Shown piece after piece: positions 1 to 8,400 of a stretch of 64,000 bases of DNA (the stretch's first letter is position 1; every line of letters starts with the position of its first letter). The notes under the pieces are model-generated. The model was not told the DNA's origin and searched no databases. It saw only the letters and a program-made list of their open reading frames with translations. Location of the stretch: assembly GCF_001559075.2 (NCBI RefSeq), contig NZ_CP014015.2:1612001-1676000 (forward strand). Direction: 5' to 3'. The position numbers and the translations under genes were made by a program. The stretch comes from Citrobacter amalonaticus (GTDB lineage: Bacteria; Pseudomonadota; Gammaproteobacteria; Enterobacterales; Enterobacteriaceae).

Positions 1-1
1 G

Positions 2-1747
2 CGCGATCGCGTGGCCGATCTCGAATTCAACGATGCCGCGCTTCAGGCGCTGCGTAAAAAAGGCTTGTGCGAACTGGCGAGCGAAACGCCTGGTTTTAGC
101 GACTGGCGCACAAATTACGCGGTCTGCGGCGAACGTCTGCGCCTGAACACCGAACAGGCCACCGCCGTTGGCGCCATTCACAGTGCGTCAGACAGTTTCT
201 CTGCCTGGTTGCTGGCCGGGGTGACGGGGTCAGGTAAAACCGAAGTTTACCTGAGCGTACTGGAAAACGTCCTCGCGCAGGGTAAACAGGCGCTGGTAAT
301 GGTGCCGGAAATTGGCCTGACGCCGCAAACCATCGCCCGCTTTCGCGAACGTTTCAACGCGCCGGTGGAAGTACTCCACTCCGCGCTCAACGACAGCGAA
401 CGCCTCTCTGCCTGGCTGAAGGCGAAAAACGGCGAAGCGGCGATCGTCATTGGCACCCGATCCTCCTTATTTACACCGTTTAAAAATCTTGGCGTGATCG
501 TGATCGATGAAGAACACGACAGTTCCTATAAACAGCAGGAAGGCTGGCGCTACCATGCCCGCGATCTGGCGGTCTGGCGCGCCCATAGTGAACACATCCC
601 GATTATCCTCGGTTCGGCCACCCCGGCGCTGGAAACGCTGTGCAACGTGCGGCAGAAAAAATACCGCATGCTGCGCCTGACACGCCGGGCCGGAAACGCG
701 CGCCCCGCCACCCAGCACGTACTGGATTTAAAAGGTCAGCAGGTACAGGCTGGTCTGGCGCCGGCGCTGATCGCCCGTATGCGCCAGCATTTACAGGCCG
801 ACAACCAGGTGATTTTATTCCTCAATCGCCGGGGCTTTGCGCCTGCGTTGCTTTGCCACGACTGCGGCTGGATTGCAGAGTGTCCGCGTTGCGATCACTA
901 TTACACCCTGCACCAGGCGCAACACCACTTGCGCTGTCACCACTGCGACAGTCAGCGCCCGGTGCCGCGTCAGTGCCCCTCCTGCGGCTCCACGCATATG
1001 GTGCCGGTCGGGTTAGGCACCGAGCAGCTTGAACAAGCCTTAGCCCCCTTCTTTCCCGGCGTGCCGATTTCCCGCATTGACCGCGACACCACCAGCCGAA
1101 AAGGATCGCTTGAGCAGCATCTGGCGGAGGTGCATCGCGGCGGCGCAAGGATTCTGATCGGCACCCAGATGCTGGCGAAAGGCCACCATTTCCCTGATGT
1201 GACGCTGGTTGCGCTACTGGATGTGGATGGCGCGTTGTTCTCCGCAGACTTCCGCTCGGCGGAGCGCTTTGCCCAACTTTATACTCAGGTTTCCGGGCGC
1301 GCAGGACGCGCAGGCAAACAGGGGGAAGTGGTTTTGCAGACTCATCATCCGGAACATCCGCTGCTGCAAACCCTGTTGCATAAAGGCTATGACGCATTTG
1401 CCGAACAGGCGCTGGCCGAACGCCAAACGATGCAACTGCCGCCGTGGACCAGCCACGTCATCGTGCGTGCAGAAGATCATAATAATCAGCAGGCTCCGCT
1501 GTTTTTGCAGCAGTTGCGTAATCTGATCCAGGCCAGCCCGCTGGCAGATGACAAGCTCTGGGTGTTAGGCCCCGTTCCGGCGCTGGCGCCGAAGCGCGGC
1601 GGACGCTATCGCTGGCAGATTTTATTGCAACATCCGTCACGAATTCGTTTGCAACATATCGTCAGTGGAACGCTCGCGCTCATCAATACCTTACCGGATT
1701 CACGCAAGGTGAAATGGGTGCTGGATGTCGATCCTATTGAGGGATAA
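2..1747 (+). CDS. priA: Primosomal replication restart helicase PriA, 3' part
   Basis: The window opens inside this gene. About 581 C-terminal codons are present of the roughly 732 usual for enterobacterial PriA, so the N-terminal DNA-binding part is missing. Visible elements are Walker A GVTGSGKTEVYL, a DEEH helicase box (VIDEEHDSSYK), and a cysteine-rich insert with paired CxxC motifs (CHDCG, CPRC, CHHC, CPSC) that binds zinc in this family. The late helicase motifs ILIGTQMLAKG and QVSGRAGRAG follow. PriA reloads the replisome at abandoned forks by recognising D-loops and forks and recruiting PriB, DnaT and DnaB. It is followed by cytR on the same strand, as in E. coli. Confidence 0.97.
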   Translation, partial: RDRVADLEFNDAALQALRKKGLCELASETPGFSDWRTNYAVCGERLRLNTEQATAVGAIHSASDSFSAWLLAGVTGSGKTEVYLSVLENVLAQGKQALVMVPEIGLTPQTIARFRERFNAPVEVLHSALNDSERLSAWLKAKNGEAAIVIGTRSSLFTPFKNLGVIVIDEEHDSSYKQQEGWRYHARDLAVWRAHSEHIPIILGSATPALETLCNVRQKKYRMLRLTRRAGNARPATQHVLDLKGQQVQAGLAPALIARMRQHLQADNQVILFLNRRGFAPALLCHDCGWIAECPRCDHYYTLHQAQHHLRCHHCDSQRPVPRQCPSCGSTHMVPVGLGTEQLEQALAPFFPGVPISRIDRDTTSRKGSLEQHLAEVHRGGARILIGTQMLAKGHHFPDVTLVALLDVDGALFSADFRSAERFAQLYTQVSGRAGRAGKQGEVVLQTHHPEHPLLQTLLHKGYDAFAEQALAERQTMQLPPWTSHVIVRAEDHNNQQAPLFLQQLRNLIQASPLADDKLWVLGPVPALAPKRGGRYRWQILLQHPSRIRLQHIVSGTLALINTLPDSRKVKWVLDVDPIEG

Positions 1748-1904
1748 TCCCCTCACGATGCGAGGCGGATCGTAAAATTTAACACCCATCACACTTTTTA
1801 TGAAAATTCTGTAACCGTTTCCATTCGCTATCTGATAAAAATGTTTCCGATGTGAATTTAAACAGGGATTGTGCTGCGCCGGATTTCCCAGGCGAGGAGA
1901 AAGA
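1748..1904 (+). promoter_or_regulatory. cytR upstream region with weak CRP-like site
   Basis: This AT-rich gap precedes cytR. Positions 1778-1793 read TTTAACACCCATCACA, which keeps a full right CRP half-site (TCACA) but only a weak left half. In E. coli cytR is activated by CRP and represses itself. The match here is suggestive only. Confidence 0.35.
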
Positions 1905-2930
1905 GTGAAACCGAATAAGCAGGTTGCTGCCGCTACAATGAAAGATGTTGCTATGAAGGCGAAAGTCTCAACGGCAACCGTGTCTCGCGCGCTAATGAAC
2001 CCGGATAAAGTCTCTCAGTCCACCCGAAACCGGGTTGAACAGGCAGCTGTAGAGGTGGGGTATTTACCGCAGGCGGCGGGACGCAACGTCAAACGCAATG
2101 AATCGCGAACCATCCTGGTGATTGTTCCGGATATTTGCGATCCCTTCTTTAGCGAACTGATCCGTGGGATCGAGGTCACCGCCGCCAGTCATGGCTATCT
2201 GGTGCTGATCGGCGATTGCGCGCATCAGAACCAGCAGGAAAAAACCTTCGTCAATCTGATCATCACCAAGCAAATTGATGGCATGCTGCTGCTGGGCTCT
2301 CGTCTGCCGTTTGACGCCAGTATTGAAGAGCAGCGCAATCTGCCGCCGATGGTGATGGCGAACGAATTTGCGCCGGAACTGGAACTGCCCACCGTCCATA
2401 TCGATAACCTGACCGCCGCCTTCAATGCCGTGAACTACCTGCATGAGCTGGGACATCAGCGCATTGGCTGCATTGCCGGGCCGGAAGAGATGCCGCTGTG
2501 TCATTACCGCTTGCAGGGTTACGTACAGGCGCTGCGTCGTTGCGGTATTACCGTTGATCCACACTATATCGCCCGTGGGGATTTTACCTACGAAGCGGGC
2601 GGCAATGCGCTTAAACAACTGTTCGACTTGCCGCAACCACCGACAGCGGTATTCTGTCATAGCGATGTCATGGCGCTTGGCGCCCTCTCATGGGCCAAAC
2701 GTCAGGGCATCAACGTCCCGGATGACCTGTCGATTATTGGTTTCGACAACATCGCCCTGGCGGAATTTTGCGATCCGCCGCTGACCACCGTTGCGCAACC
2801 GCGCTTCGAAATTGGTCGCGAAGCGATGCTGTTGCTGCTTGACCAAATTCAGGGGCAAAATGTCAACAGCGGCTCGCGTTTAATGGATTGTGAGTTAATC
2901 CTTCGGGGTACGACGCGCGCCTTAACGTAA
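1905..2930 (+). CDS. cytR: LacI-family transcriptional repressor CytR
   Basis: CytR represses nucleoside uptake and catabolism genes (deo, udp, cdd, nup) by binding DNA together with CRP; cytidine is the inducer. The N terminus has the LacI-type helix-turn-helix (ATMKDVAMKAKVSTATVSRA). A periplasmic-binding-protein-like effector domain follows, including VPDICDPFF and the late GFDNI motif. I chose the GTG at 1905 because it has a GAGGAGA ribosome-binding site just upstream and gives 341 residues, the same length as E. coli CytR. An upstream in-frame ATG at 1869 would add 12 residues unlike the family. Confidence 0.96.
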   Translation: MKPNKQVAAATMKDVAMKAKVSTATVSRALMNPDKVSQSTRNRVEQAAVEVGYLPQAAGRNVKRNESRTILVIVPDICDPFFSELIRGIEVTAASHGYLVLIGDCAHQNQQEKTFVNLIITKQIDGMLLLGSRLPFDASIEEQRNLPPMVMANEFAPELELPTVHIDNLTAAFNAVNYLHELGHQRIGCIAGPEEMPLCHYRLQGYVQALRRCGITVDPHYIARGDFTYEAGGNALKQLFDLPQPPTAVFCHSDVMALGALSWAKRQGINVPDDLSIIGFDNIALAEFCDPPLTTVAQPRFEIGREAMLLLLDQIQGQNVNSGSRLMDCELILRGTTRALT

Positions 2931-3015
2931 ACCTTTCAGACACCGTGTCTGGTCAAAGGCCCGCCGCTTAAGTAACATGGCGGGCTGACGAACGAATCAA
3001 TACAGCGAAACGATA

Positions 3016-3999
3016 GTGGCACAACGAGATTATGTACGTCGCGGCCAACCGGCATCTTCGCGGCGCAAAAAGAGCACCTCACGGAAAAAGCAACGCAACA
3101 CGTCTGCGGTATCGCCCGCAATGGTCGCCATTGCCGCCGCCGTGCTTGTGGCCTTTATCGGTGGTCTGTACTTCATTACGCATCATAAAAAAGAAGAATC
3201 CGAAACGTTGCAGGGTCAGAAAGTGACCGGCAACGGGTTGCCGCCAAAACCGGAAGAGCGCTGGCGCTATATTAAAGAGCTGGAAAGCCGCCAGCCGGGC
3301 GTACGTACGCCTACAGAACCGTCTGCCGGTGGTGAAGTCATGAAGCCGGATCAACTGACTGAAGAACAGCGCCAGCTACTTGCGCAAATGCAGGCCGATA
3401 TGCGCCAGCAGCCGACGCAGCTCAACGAAGTGCCGTGGAACGAGCAGACGCCGGCACAGCGTCAGCAAACGTTGCAGCGCCAGGCTCAGCAACGTCAGGT
3501 TGAGCAACAACAGCAGCAGTGGAACAGCACGCCGCCGGTTCAACAGCCGCGTACGCCGCCACAGACGCAAACGCGTACTGCGCAAACGGCGCCAGTACAG
3601 CAACCGTCGAAGCCTGCTACGCAGCCGCAGAAATCTGCCACGACATCGCAGCCGTACCAGGATCTGCTACAGACACCGGCGCACACCACGGCGTCGCAGC
3701 CAAAAACACAGCCAGCCGCGCCGGTTGAGCGCGTGCCAGAGGCTCCGAAGCCGACGGCAGAGAAGAAAGACGAACGTCGCTGGATGGTGCAGTGTGGTTC
3801 GTTTAAAGGCGCTGAGCAGGCAGAAACCGTGCGTGCGCAGTTAGCTTTTGAAGGCTTTGACTCCAAAATCACCACCAACAATGGCTGGAACCGCGTGGTC
3901 ATCGGGCCGGTGAAAGGCAAAGAGAATGCCGACAGCACCATTAGCCGTCTGAAGATGGCAGGTCACACAAACTGTATTCGACTCGCCTCCGGGGGTTGA
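3016..3999 (+). CDS. ftsN: Cell division protein FtsN
   Basis: FtsN is a late, essential divisome protein. It activates septal peptidoglycan synthesis through FtsA and FtsQLB and binds denuded glycan via its SPOR domain. The 327-residue product has a basic cytoplasmic N terminus (residues 1-33), one transmembrane helix at about 34-54, and a long periplasmic linker very rich in Gln, Pro and Thr (about 110-245). A C-terminal SPOR domain of about 75 residues begins near RRWMVQCGSFK. It is slightly longer than E. coli FtsN (319) because of the linker. It starts with GTG. The stop codon lies inside the -35 region of the hslVU heat-shock promoter. Confidence 0.96.
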   Translation: MAQRDYVRRGQPASSRRKKSTSRKKQRNTSAVSPAMVAIAAAVLVAFIGGLYFITHHKKEESETLQGQKVTGNGLPPKPEERWRYIKELESRQPGVRTPTEPSAGGEVMKPDQLTEEQRQLLAQMQADMRQQPTQLNEVPWNEQTPAQRQQTLQRQAQQRQVEQQQQQWNSTPPVQQPRTPPQTQTRTAQTAPVQQPSKPATQPQKSATTSQPYQDLLQTPAHTTASQPKTQPAAPVERVPEAPKPTAEKKDERRWMVQCGSFKGAEQAETVRAQLAFEGFDSKITTNNGWNRVVIGPVKGKENADSTISRLKMAGHTNCIRLASGG

Positions 4000-4023
4000 A
4001 ACCCCCAAAATCCCCCCCATCTA
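3996..4023 (+). promoter_or_regulatory. Sigma-32 heat-shock promoter of hslVU
   Basis: TTGAAA at 3996-4001 and CCCCATCTA at 4015-4023 are separated by 13 bp. This is a near-perfect match to the RpoH consensus (CTTGAAA, 11-16 bp, CCCCATNT). The -35 also forms part of a GGGGGTT/AACCCCC inverted repeat (3991-4006) that overlaps the ftsN stop. Confidence 0.93.
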
Positions 4024-4035
4024 TAGTTGCATTAC

Positions 4036-4056
4036 GCCCCGTACACTGTGCGGGGC
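4036..4056 (+). promoter_or_regulatory. Stem-loop in hslVU 5' untranslated leader
   Basis: GCCCCG (4036-4041) pairs with CGGGGC (4051-4056) across a 9-nt loop, in the transcribed leader about 35 nt before the hslV start. No U-run follows, so it is not a terminator. A leader hairpin of this kind is known to stabilise hslVU mRNA in E. coli. Confidence 0.7.
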
Positions 4057-4090
4057 TTGTATTCTGTATTTGTAACCAAGGGGTCTGCTC

Positions 4091-4621
4091 GTGACAACAA
4101 TAGTAAGCGTACGCCGTAACGGCCATGTGGTTATCGCCGGTGATGGTCAGGCCACACTGGGTAACACCGTAATGAAAGGCAACGTGAAGAAAGTGCGTCG
4201 TCTGTACAACGACAAAGTCATTGCTGGCTTTGCGGGTGGTACGGCGGATGCATTCACGCTGTTCGAACTGTTTGAGCGCAAGCTGGAAATGCATCAGGGA
4301 CATCTGGTCAAAGCCGCCGTTGAGCTGGCGAAAGACTGGCGTACCGATCGCATGCTGCGCAAACTTGAAGCGCTGTTGGCGGTCGCGGATGAAACCGCCT
4401 CCCTCATCATCACCGGTAACGGTGACGTCGTGCAGCCGGAAAACGATCTGATTGCCATCGGCTCCGGCGGTCCCTACGCCCAGGCTGCGGCACGTGCTCT
4501 GCTGGAAAACACCGAGCTCGGCGCTCGCGACATTGCTGAAAAAGCGTTGGATATTGCAGGTGATATCTGCATTTACACCAACCATTTCCATACCATTGAA
4601 GAATTACCGTCTAAAGCGTAA
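4091..4621 (+). CDS. hslV: ATP-dependent protease peptidase subunit HslV (ClpQ)
   Basis: HslV is the proteolytic double-hexamer core of the HslUV (ClpYQ) protease, which degrades misfolded proteins, SulA and sigma-32 in the cytoplasm. The product is 176 residues, the usual length. After removal of the initiator Met, the protein begins TTIVSVRR, exposing the N-terminal threonine nucleophile of the proteasome-like Ntn-hydrolase fold. The GTG start at 4091 is preceded by AAGGGG. hslU follows 9 nt downstream, forming the hslVU operon behind the sigma-32 promoter. Confidence 0.98.
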   Translation: MTTIVSVRRNGHVVIAGDGQATLGNTVMKGNVKKVRRLYNDKVIAGFAGGTADAFTLFELFERKLEMHQGHLVKAAVELAKDWRTDRMLRKLEALLAVADETASLIITGNGDVVQPENDLIAIGSGGPYAQAAARALLENTELGARDIAEKALDIAGDICIYTNHFHTIEELPSKA

Positions 4622-4630
4622 GGATCTCCC

Positions 4631-5962
4631 ATGTCTGAAATGACCCCACGCGAAATCGTCAGCGAACTGAATAAGCACATCATCGGCCAGGATAACGCCA
4701 AGCGTTCCGTGGCGATTGCACTGCGTAACCGCTGGCGCCGCATGCAGCTCGACGAAGAGCTGCGCCATGAAGTCACACCGAAAAACATTCTGATGATCGG
4801 CCCAACCGGCGTCGGTAAAACCGAAATCGCCCGTCGTCTGGCAAAGCTTGCCAACGCGCCGTTCATCAAAGTGGAAGCGACAAAATTCACCGAAGTGGGT
4901 TATGTCGGTAAAGAAGTCGACTCTATCATCCGCGATCTGACCGATGCCGCCATCAAAATGGTTCGCGTCCAGGCGATCGAAAAAAACCGCTATCGTGCGG
5001 AAGAGATGGCAGAAGAGCGCATTCTTGATGTGCTGATCCCACCAGCTAAAAATAACTGGGGCCAGGCGGAGCAACAGTCTGAACCGTCCGCTGCACGTCA
5101 GGCGTTCCGTAAAAAGCTGCGTGAAGGCCAGCTCGACGATAAAGAAATCGAGATCGATCTTGCCGCCGCGCCGATGGGCGTGGAAATCATGGCGCCTCCG
5201 GGAATGGAAGAGATGACCAGCCAGCTGCAGTCCATGTTCCAGAACCTGGGCGGGCAGAAGCAGAAAGCGCGTAAGCTGAAAATCAAAGACGCGATGAAGC
5301 TGCTGATTGAAGAAGAAGCGGCCAAACTGGTGAACCCGGAAGAGCTGAAACAGGAAGCTATCGACGCCGTTGAGCAGCACGGGATCGTGTTTATCGACGA
5401 AATCGACAAAATCTGTAAGCGCGGCGAATCCTCAGGCCCGGACGTGTCCCGTGAAGGCGTACAGCGCGACCTGCTGCCGCTGGTTGAAGGCTGCACCGTC
5501 TCGACCAAACACGGTATGGTCAAAACCGACCACATTCTGTTTATCGCCTCCGGCGCATTCCAGGTGGCGAAACCGTCTGACCTGATCCCGGAACTGCAGG
5601 GCCGTCTGCCGATTCGCGTAGAGCTGCAGGCGCTGACCACCAGCGACTTCGAACGTATTCTGACGGAACCTAACGCTTCTGTTACCGTGCAGTACAAAGC
5701 GCTGATGGCGACCGAAGGCGTCAACATTGAGTTTACTGAATCCGGTATCAAGCGTATTGCTGAAGCAGCATGGCAGGTTAACGAGACCACCGAAAACATC
5801 GGTGCCCGTCGCCTGCACACCGTTCTGGAGCGTCTGATGGAAGATATTTCCTATGATGCGAGCGATTTGAACGGTCAAAGCATAACAATTGATGCGGATT
5901 ATGTGAGCAAACATCTGGATGCGCTGGTCGCAGATGAAGATCTGAGCCGTTTTATCCTATAA
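4631..5962 (+). CDS. hslU: ATPase/unfoldase subunit HslU (ClpY)
   Basis: HslU is the AAA+ hexameric unfoldase that recognises substrates and threads them into HslV. The protein is 443 residues, standard for the family. It shows Walker A GPTGVGKT at 57-64, a variable intermediate I-domain at about 110-240, Walker B FIDEID at about residue 254, a sensor/arginine region near NIGARRLHTV, and the conserved C-terminal tail LSRFIL that docks into HslV. It is co-transcribed with hslV under heat shock. A strong terminator follows. Confidence 0.98.
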   Translation: MSEMTPREIVSELNKHIIGQDNAKRSVAIALRNRWRRMQLDEELRHEVTPKNILMIGPTGVGKTEIARRLAKLANAPFIKVEATKFTEVGYVGKEVDSIIRDLTDAAIKMVRVQAIEKNRYRAEEMAEERILDVLIPPAKNNWGQAEQQSEPSAARQAFRKKLREGQLDDKEIEIDLAAAPMGVEIMAPPGMEEMTSQLQSMFQNLGGQKQKARKLKIKDAMKLLIEEEAAKLVNPEELKQEAIDAVEQHGIVFIDEIDKICKRGESSGPDVSREGVQRDLLPLVEGCTVSTKHGMVKTDHILFIASGAFQVAKPSDLIPELQGRLPIRVELQALTTSDFERILTEPNASVTVQYKALMATEGVNIEFTESGIKRIAEAAWQVNETTENIGARRLHTVLERLMEDISYDASDLNGQSITIDADYVSKHLDALVADEDLSRFIL

Positions 5963-5991
5963 TCGCGTTCACTGCATTTTCATCATTGTTG

Positions 5992-6016
5992 ATGGGGCTG
6001 AAAGGCCCCATTTTTA
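5992..6016 (+). terminator. Rho-independent terminator of hslVU
   Basis: ATGGGGC (5992-5998) pairs with GCCCCAT (6005-6011) across a 6-nt loop and is followed by a T-rich tract. Confidence 0.88.
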
Positions 6017-6028
6017 TTGGCGCTAAAT

Positions 6029-6958
6029 ATGACTGAACAACAACAAATTAGCCGCTCCCAGGCCTGGCTGGAAAGTTTACGACCCAAGACCCTACCGCTC
6101 GCCTTCGCGGCGATCATCGTCGGTACGGCCCTGGCATGGTGGCAGGGATACTTTGATCCGCTGGTCGCCCTGCTGGCGCTCATTACGGCAGGGCTTCTGC
6201 AAATCCTGTCAAACCTCGCCAACGACTATGGTGATGCCGTTAAGGGCAGCGATAAGCCGGATCGTATTGGGCCGCTGCGTGGGATGCAAAAAGGGGTAAT
6301 CACTCAACAGGAGATGAAGCGCGCGCTGATCATCACCGTCGTGCTCATTTGCTTGTCCGGTCTGTCGCTGGTTGCGGTGGCGTGCCGCACACCGGCGGAT
6401 TTTGTCGGTTTCCTGGTGCTCGGCGTGCTGTCGATCATTGCCGCTATCACCTATACCGTGGGCAATCGTCCTTATGGCTATATCGGTCTGGGCGATATTT
6501 CCGTGCTGGTCTTCTTTGGCTGGCTGAGCGTGATGGGCAGTTGGTATCTGCAGGCGCATACACTGATCCCGGCGTTAATCCTTCCGGCTACCGCCTGCGG
6601 TCTGCTGGCCACCGCCGTGCTTAACATCAATAATCTGCGCGATATCAACAGCGACCGGGAAAACGGCAAGAACACGCTGGTTGTCCGCCTCGGCGCCGTA
6701 AATGCCCGTCGTTACCACGCTTGCTTACTGATAGGAACGCTGGTCTGCCTGGCGCTGTTTAACCTGCTTTCGCTGCAAAGTCCGTGGGGTTGGCTATTCC
6801 TGCTGGCCGCGCCAGTGCTGGTAAAACAGGCGCGTTACGTGATGCGCCAGATGGAACCGGCAGCGATGCGCCCAATGCTTGAACGTACAGTAAAAGCCGC
6901 GTTGCTGACTAACCTACTGTTTGTCGTCGGGATTTTCTTAAGTCAGTGGGCAAGATAA
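6029..6958 (+). CDS. menA: 1,4-dihydroxy-2-naphthoate octaprenyltransferase MenA
   Basis: MenA is an integral membrane UbiA-type prenyltransferase. It attaches the octaprenyl chain to 1,4-dihydroxy-2-naphthoate, giving demethylmenaquinone for anaerobic respiration. Both aspartate-rich motifs are visible: NDYGDAVKGSDKPDR for the prenyl diphosphate/Mg site, and NINNLRDINSDRENGKNT. About eight to nine hydrophobic segments cover the rest. The ATG at 6029 gives 309 residues, one Gln longer than E. coli MenA. An upstream in-frame TTG at 6017 lies in the hslU terminator tail and is unlikely to be the start. Confidence 0.96.
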   Translation: MTEQQQISRSQAWLESLRPKTLPLAFAAIIVGTALAWWQGYFDPLVALLALITAGLLQILSNLANDYGDAVKGSDKPDRIGPLRGMQKGVITQQEMKRALIITVVLICLSGLSLVAVACRTPADFVGFLVLGVLSIIAAITYTVGNRPYGYIGLGDISVLVFFGWLSVMGSWYLQAHTLIPALILPATACGLLATAVLNINNLRDINSDRENGKNTLVVRLGAVNARRYHACLLIGTLVCLALFNLLSLQSPWGWLFLLAAPVLVKQARYVMRQMEPAAMRPMLERTVKAALLTNLLFVVGIFLSQWAR

Positions 6959-7012
6959 CTGACAAATATCAATTAACAATTGATGATTTTGCCAACAGTA
7001 CGCTTAGCGCGA

Positions 7013-7018
7013 TATACT
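7013..7018 (+). promoter_or_regulatory. Candidate -10 element of rraA
   Basis: TATACT stands 33 bp before the rraA start, inside CGATATACTA. No clear TTGACA -35 is present. That fits the sigma-S dependence reported for E. coli rraA, but sigma specificity cannot be read here. Confidence 0.45.
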
Positions 7019-7050
7019 AAAAATTCTCGCAGCAACTGAACGTTAAGCCT

Positions 7051-7536
7051 ATGAAATACGATACTTCCGAGCTTTGTGACATCTATCAAGAAGATGTCAA
7101 CGTCGTGGAACCCCTGTTCTCTAACTTTGGAGGACGGTCGTCGTTTGGCGGACAAATCGTCACAGTGAAATGTTTCGAGGACAACGGGTTGCTGTACGAT
7201 CTGCTCGAACAAAATGGCCGTGGTCGCATTCTGCTGGTCGACGGCGGCGGTTCTGTCCGTCGTGCGCTGGTCGACGCCGAACTGGCGCGTCTGGCTGTGC
7301 AAAATGAATGGGAAGGCCTGGTCATCTACGGCGCGGTGCGTCAGGTAGACGATCTGGAAGAGCTGGACATCGGCATTCAGGCGATTGCCGCGATTCCGGT
7401 AGGTGCAGCAGGTGAAGGGATTGGGGAAAGCGATGTGCGCGTCAATTTCGGCGGCGTGACGTTCTTCTCCGGCGACCATCTGTACGCCGATAACACCGGA
7501 ATCATTCTCTCCGAAGACCCGCTTGATATCGAGTGA
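7051..7536 (+). CDS. rraA: Ribonuclease E activity regulator RraA
   Basis: RraA binds the C-terminal scaffold of RNase E and inhibits mRNA decay. It is unrelated in activity to the MenG methyltransferase it was once named for. The product is 161 residues, identical in length to E. coli RraA, and keeps the compact alpha/beta sandwich motifs (LLVDGGGSVRRALVD, GLVIYGAVRQVD, GAAGEGIGE). It follows menA by 92 bp with its own likely promoter, and is closed by a strong terminator. Confidence 0.97.
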   Translation: MKYDTSELCDIYQEDVNVVEPLFSNFGGRSSFGGQIVTVKCFEDNGLLYDLLEQNGRGRILLVDGGGSVRRALVDAELARLAVQNEWEGLVIYGAVRQVDDLEELDIGIQAIAAIPVGAAGEGIGESDVRVNFGGVTFFSGDHLYADNTGIILSEDPLDIE

Positions 7537-7538
7537 TC

Positions 7539-7566
7539 AAAAAAGGCACCGCAAGGTGCCTTTTTT
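7539..7566 (+). terminator. Rho-independent terminator of rraA
   Basis: GGCACC (7545-7550), loop GCAA, GGTGCC (7555-7560), flanked by A6 and T6. The symmetric flanks mean it could also act from the reverse strand. Confidence 0.93.
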
Positions 7567-7590
7567 ATGCGCGGTGTCATCTGAGACAAT

Positions 7591-7627
7591 GCCGGAAGGC
7601 GGCGCAAGCGCCTTATCCGGCCTACAA
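7591..7627. repeat. REP element
   Basis: The sequence GCCGGAAGGCGGCGCAAGCG, continuing to CCTTATCCGGCCTAC, is a canonical enterobacterial repetitive extragenic palindrome. It lies between the rraA terminator and the ERIC element. Confidence 0.88.
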
Positions 7628-7639
7628 GCGACTTGCTCA

Positions 7640-7766
7640 GGAATCCTCTAAAGATTTCGCGTTAGGGCAAGGCGGCAAGCGGATGAATCCCCAGGAGCAT
7701 AGATAACTATGTGACTGGGGTGAATACGCGCAGCCAACGCCGCCATAATGTGAAAGATGACGAGGA
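7640..7766. repeat. ERIC (IRU) element
   Basis: The core contains GAATCCCCAGGAGC at 7685-7698 and GTGACTGGGGTGAAT at 7711-7725. These are the inverted central arms targeted by the classic ERIC1R/ERIC2 primers, around a TAGATAACTA centre. The length is about 127 bp, the canonical full-length size. The distal end abuts or overlaps the zapB stop codon (7767-7769). Exact ends are estimated. Confidence 0.85.
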
Positions 7767-8012
7767 TTAGACTTCTTCCATGCGGCCCAGCAGCGCCTGT
7801 AGACGATCCTGCCAGCCATTCTGCTGTTCTCTCAGAGACTGATTTTCGCGCTCGAGCTCTTCGCGGCTGTGCTGTGCAGATTGCACTTCCTGCGCCAGAG
7901 AGCTGTTCTTCTCTTTCAGTTCTTCAATTTCCATCTGCAACAAGGTGATGGTATCAATCGCCTGCTGTACTTTTGCTTCCAGTTTCTCAAACACTTCTAA
8001 AGACATGGTCAT
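7767..8012 (-). CDS. zapB: Cell division coiled-coil protein ZapB
   Basis: ZapB is a small cytoplasmic coiled-coil protein that bundles at midcell, bridging the FtsZ ring (through ZapA) and the chromosome terminus (through MatP). The 81-residue product is almost entirely a heptad-like coiled coil (EVFEKLEAKVQQAIDTITL through LLGRMEEV). Two starts are possible: ATG at 8012 (MTMSLEV, the form annotated in E. coli) and ATG at 8006 (MSLEV). The ribosome-binding site AGGAG lies only 3 nt from the first but 9 nt from the second, so the shorter form is plausible. Codons further upstream are not conserved. Its 3' end meets an ERIC element. Confidence 0.95.
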   Translation of the reverse strand: MTMSLEVFEKLEAKVQQAIDTITLLQMEIEELKEKNSSLAQEVQSAQHSREELERENQSLREQQNGWQDRLQALLGRMEEV

Positions 8013-8400
8013 ACTCTCCTGAATTGCAAGGCGACGCTTCACGTGAACGCGCACAATATATAGTGCCGATTGTATGAAGCCCCGCCCTCCCTGTCCAGCG
8101 GCATCCCGCGCTGATTGCGGTTTGCAACACTTTTCAGTCGACTCTTACAGACATCGACGGCCTAACCCTTAAGTGTTAACACTTTGGTTAATGAAATGAT
8201 TCAGCTCACACTATTTTTGTATAACAAAACGCGCTTTATGGCGCGAAAACGCTCATTTTATTGACGGAGCACACACATTTTAAGTTCGATATTTCTCGTT
8301 TGTGCTCGTTAACGATAAATTAACAGTGTGCCTACAGGGCATCGCGGACGTCAGTGACCTCCTCGCATACAATAAACATTAAACTCTTCAGGATCCGATT
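8013..8400 (+). promoter_or_regulatory. zapB-glpF divergent intergenic region: glpFKX control region
   Basis: This 388-bp gap holds no gene. It contains a CRP-like site at 8195-8210 (AATGA, 6 bp, TCACA) and two GlpR-operator-like 20-mers at 8281-8300 and 8301-8320 (the second includes CTCGTTAACGATAAAT). A -10-like TACAAT lies at 8368-8373, with a ribosome-binding site AGGA just before glpF. This agrees with glycerol-3-phosphate induction (GlpR) and catabolite control of glpFKX known in E. coli. The zapB promoter must lie at the left edge but I could not assign it. Confidence 0.7.

Noticed and set aside
822..1397. Open frame of 191 codons antisense to priA
   Set aside because: It has low-complexity Arg/Ser-rich composition and no ribosome-binding site, and it is fully explained by the conserved helicase on the other strand.
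1869..1904. N-terminal extension of CytR from an upstream ATG
   Set aside because: The extension is not homologous, and the GTG at 1905 has the better ribosome-binding site and gives the expected 341 residues.
3399..3760. Gln/Pro-rich repeats in ftsN as a tandem repeat or frameshift region
   Set aside because: The low-complexity linker is normal for FtsN and the frame stays open into an intact SPOR domain.
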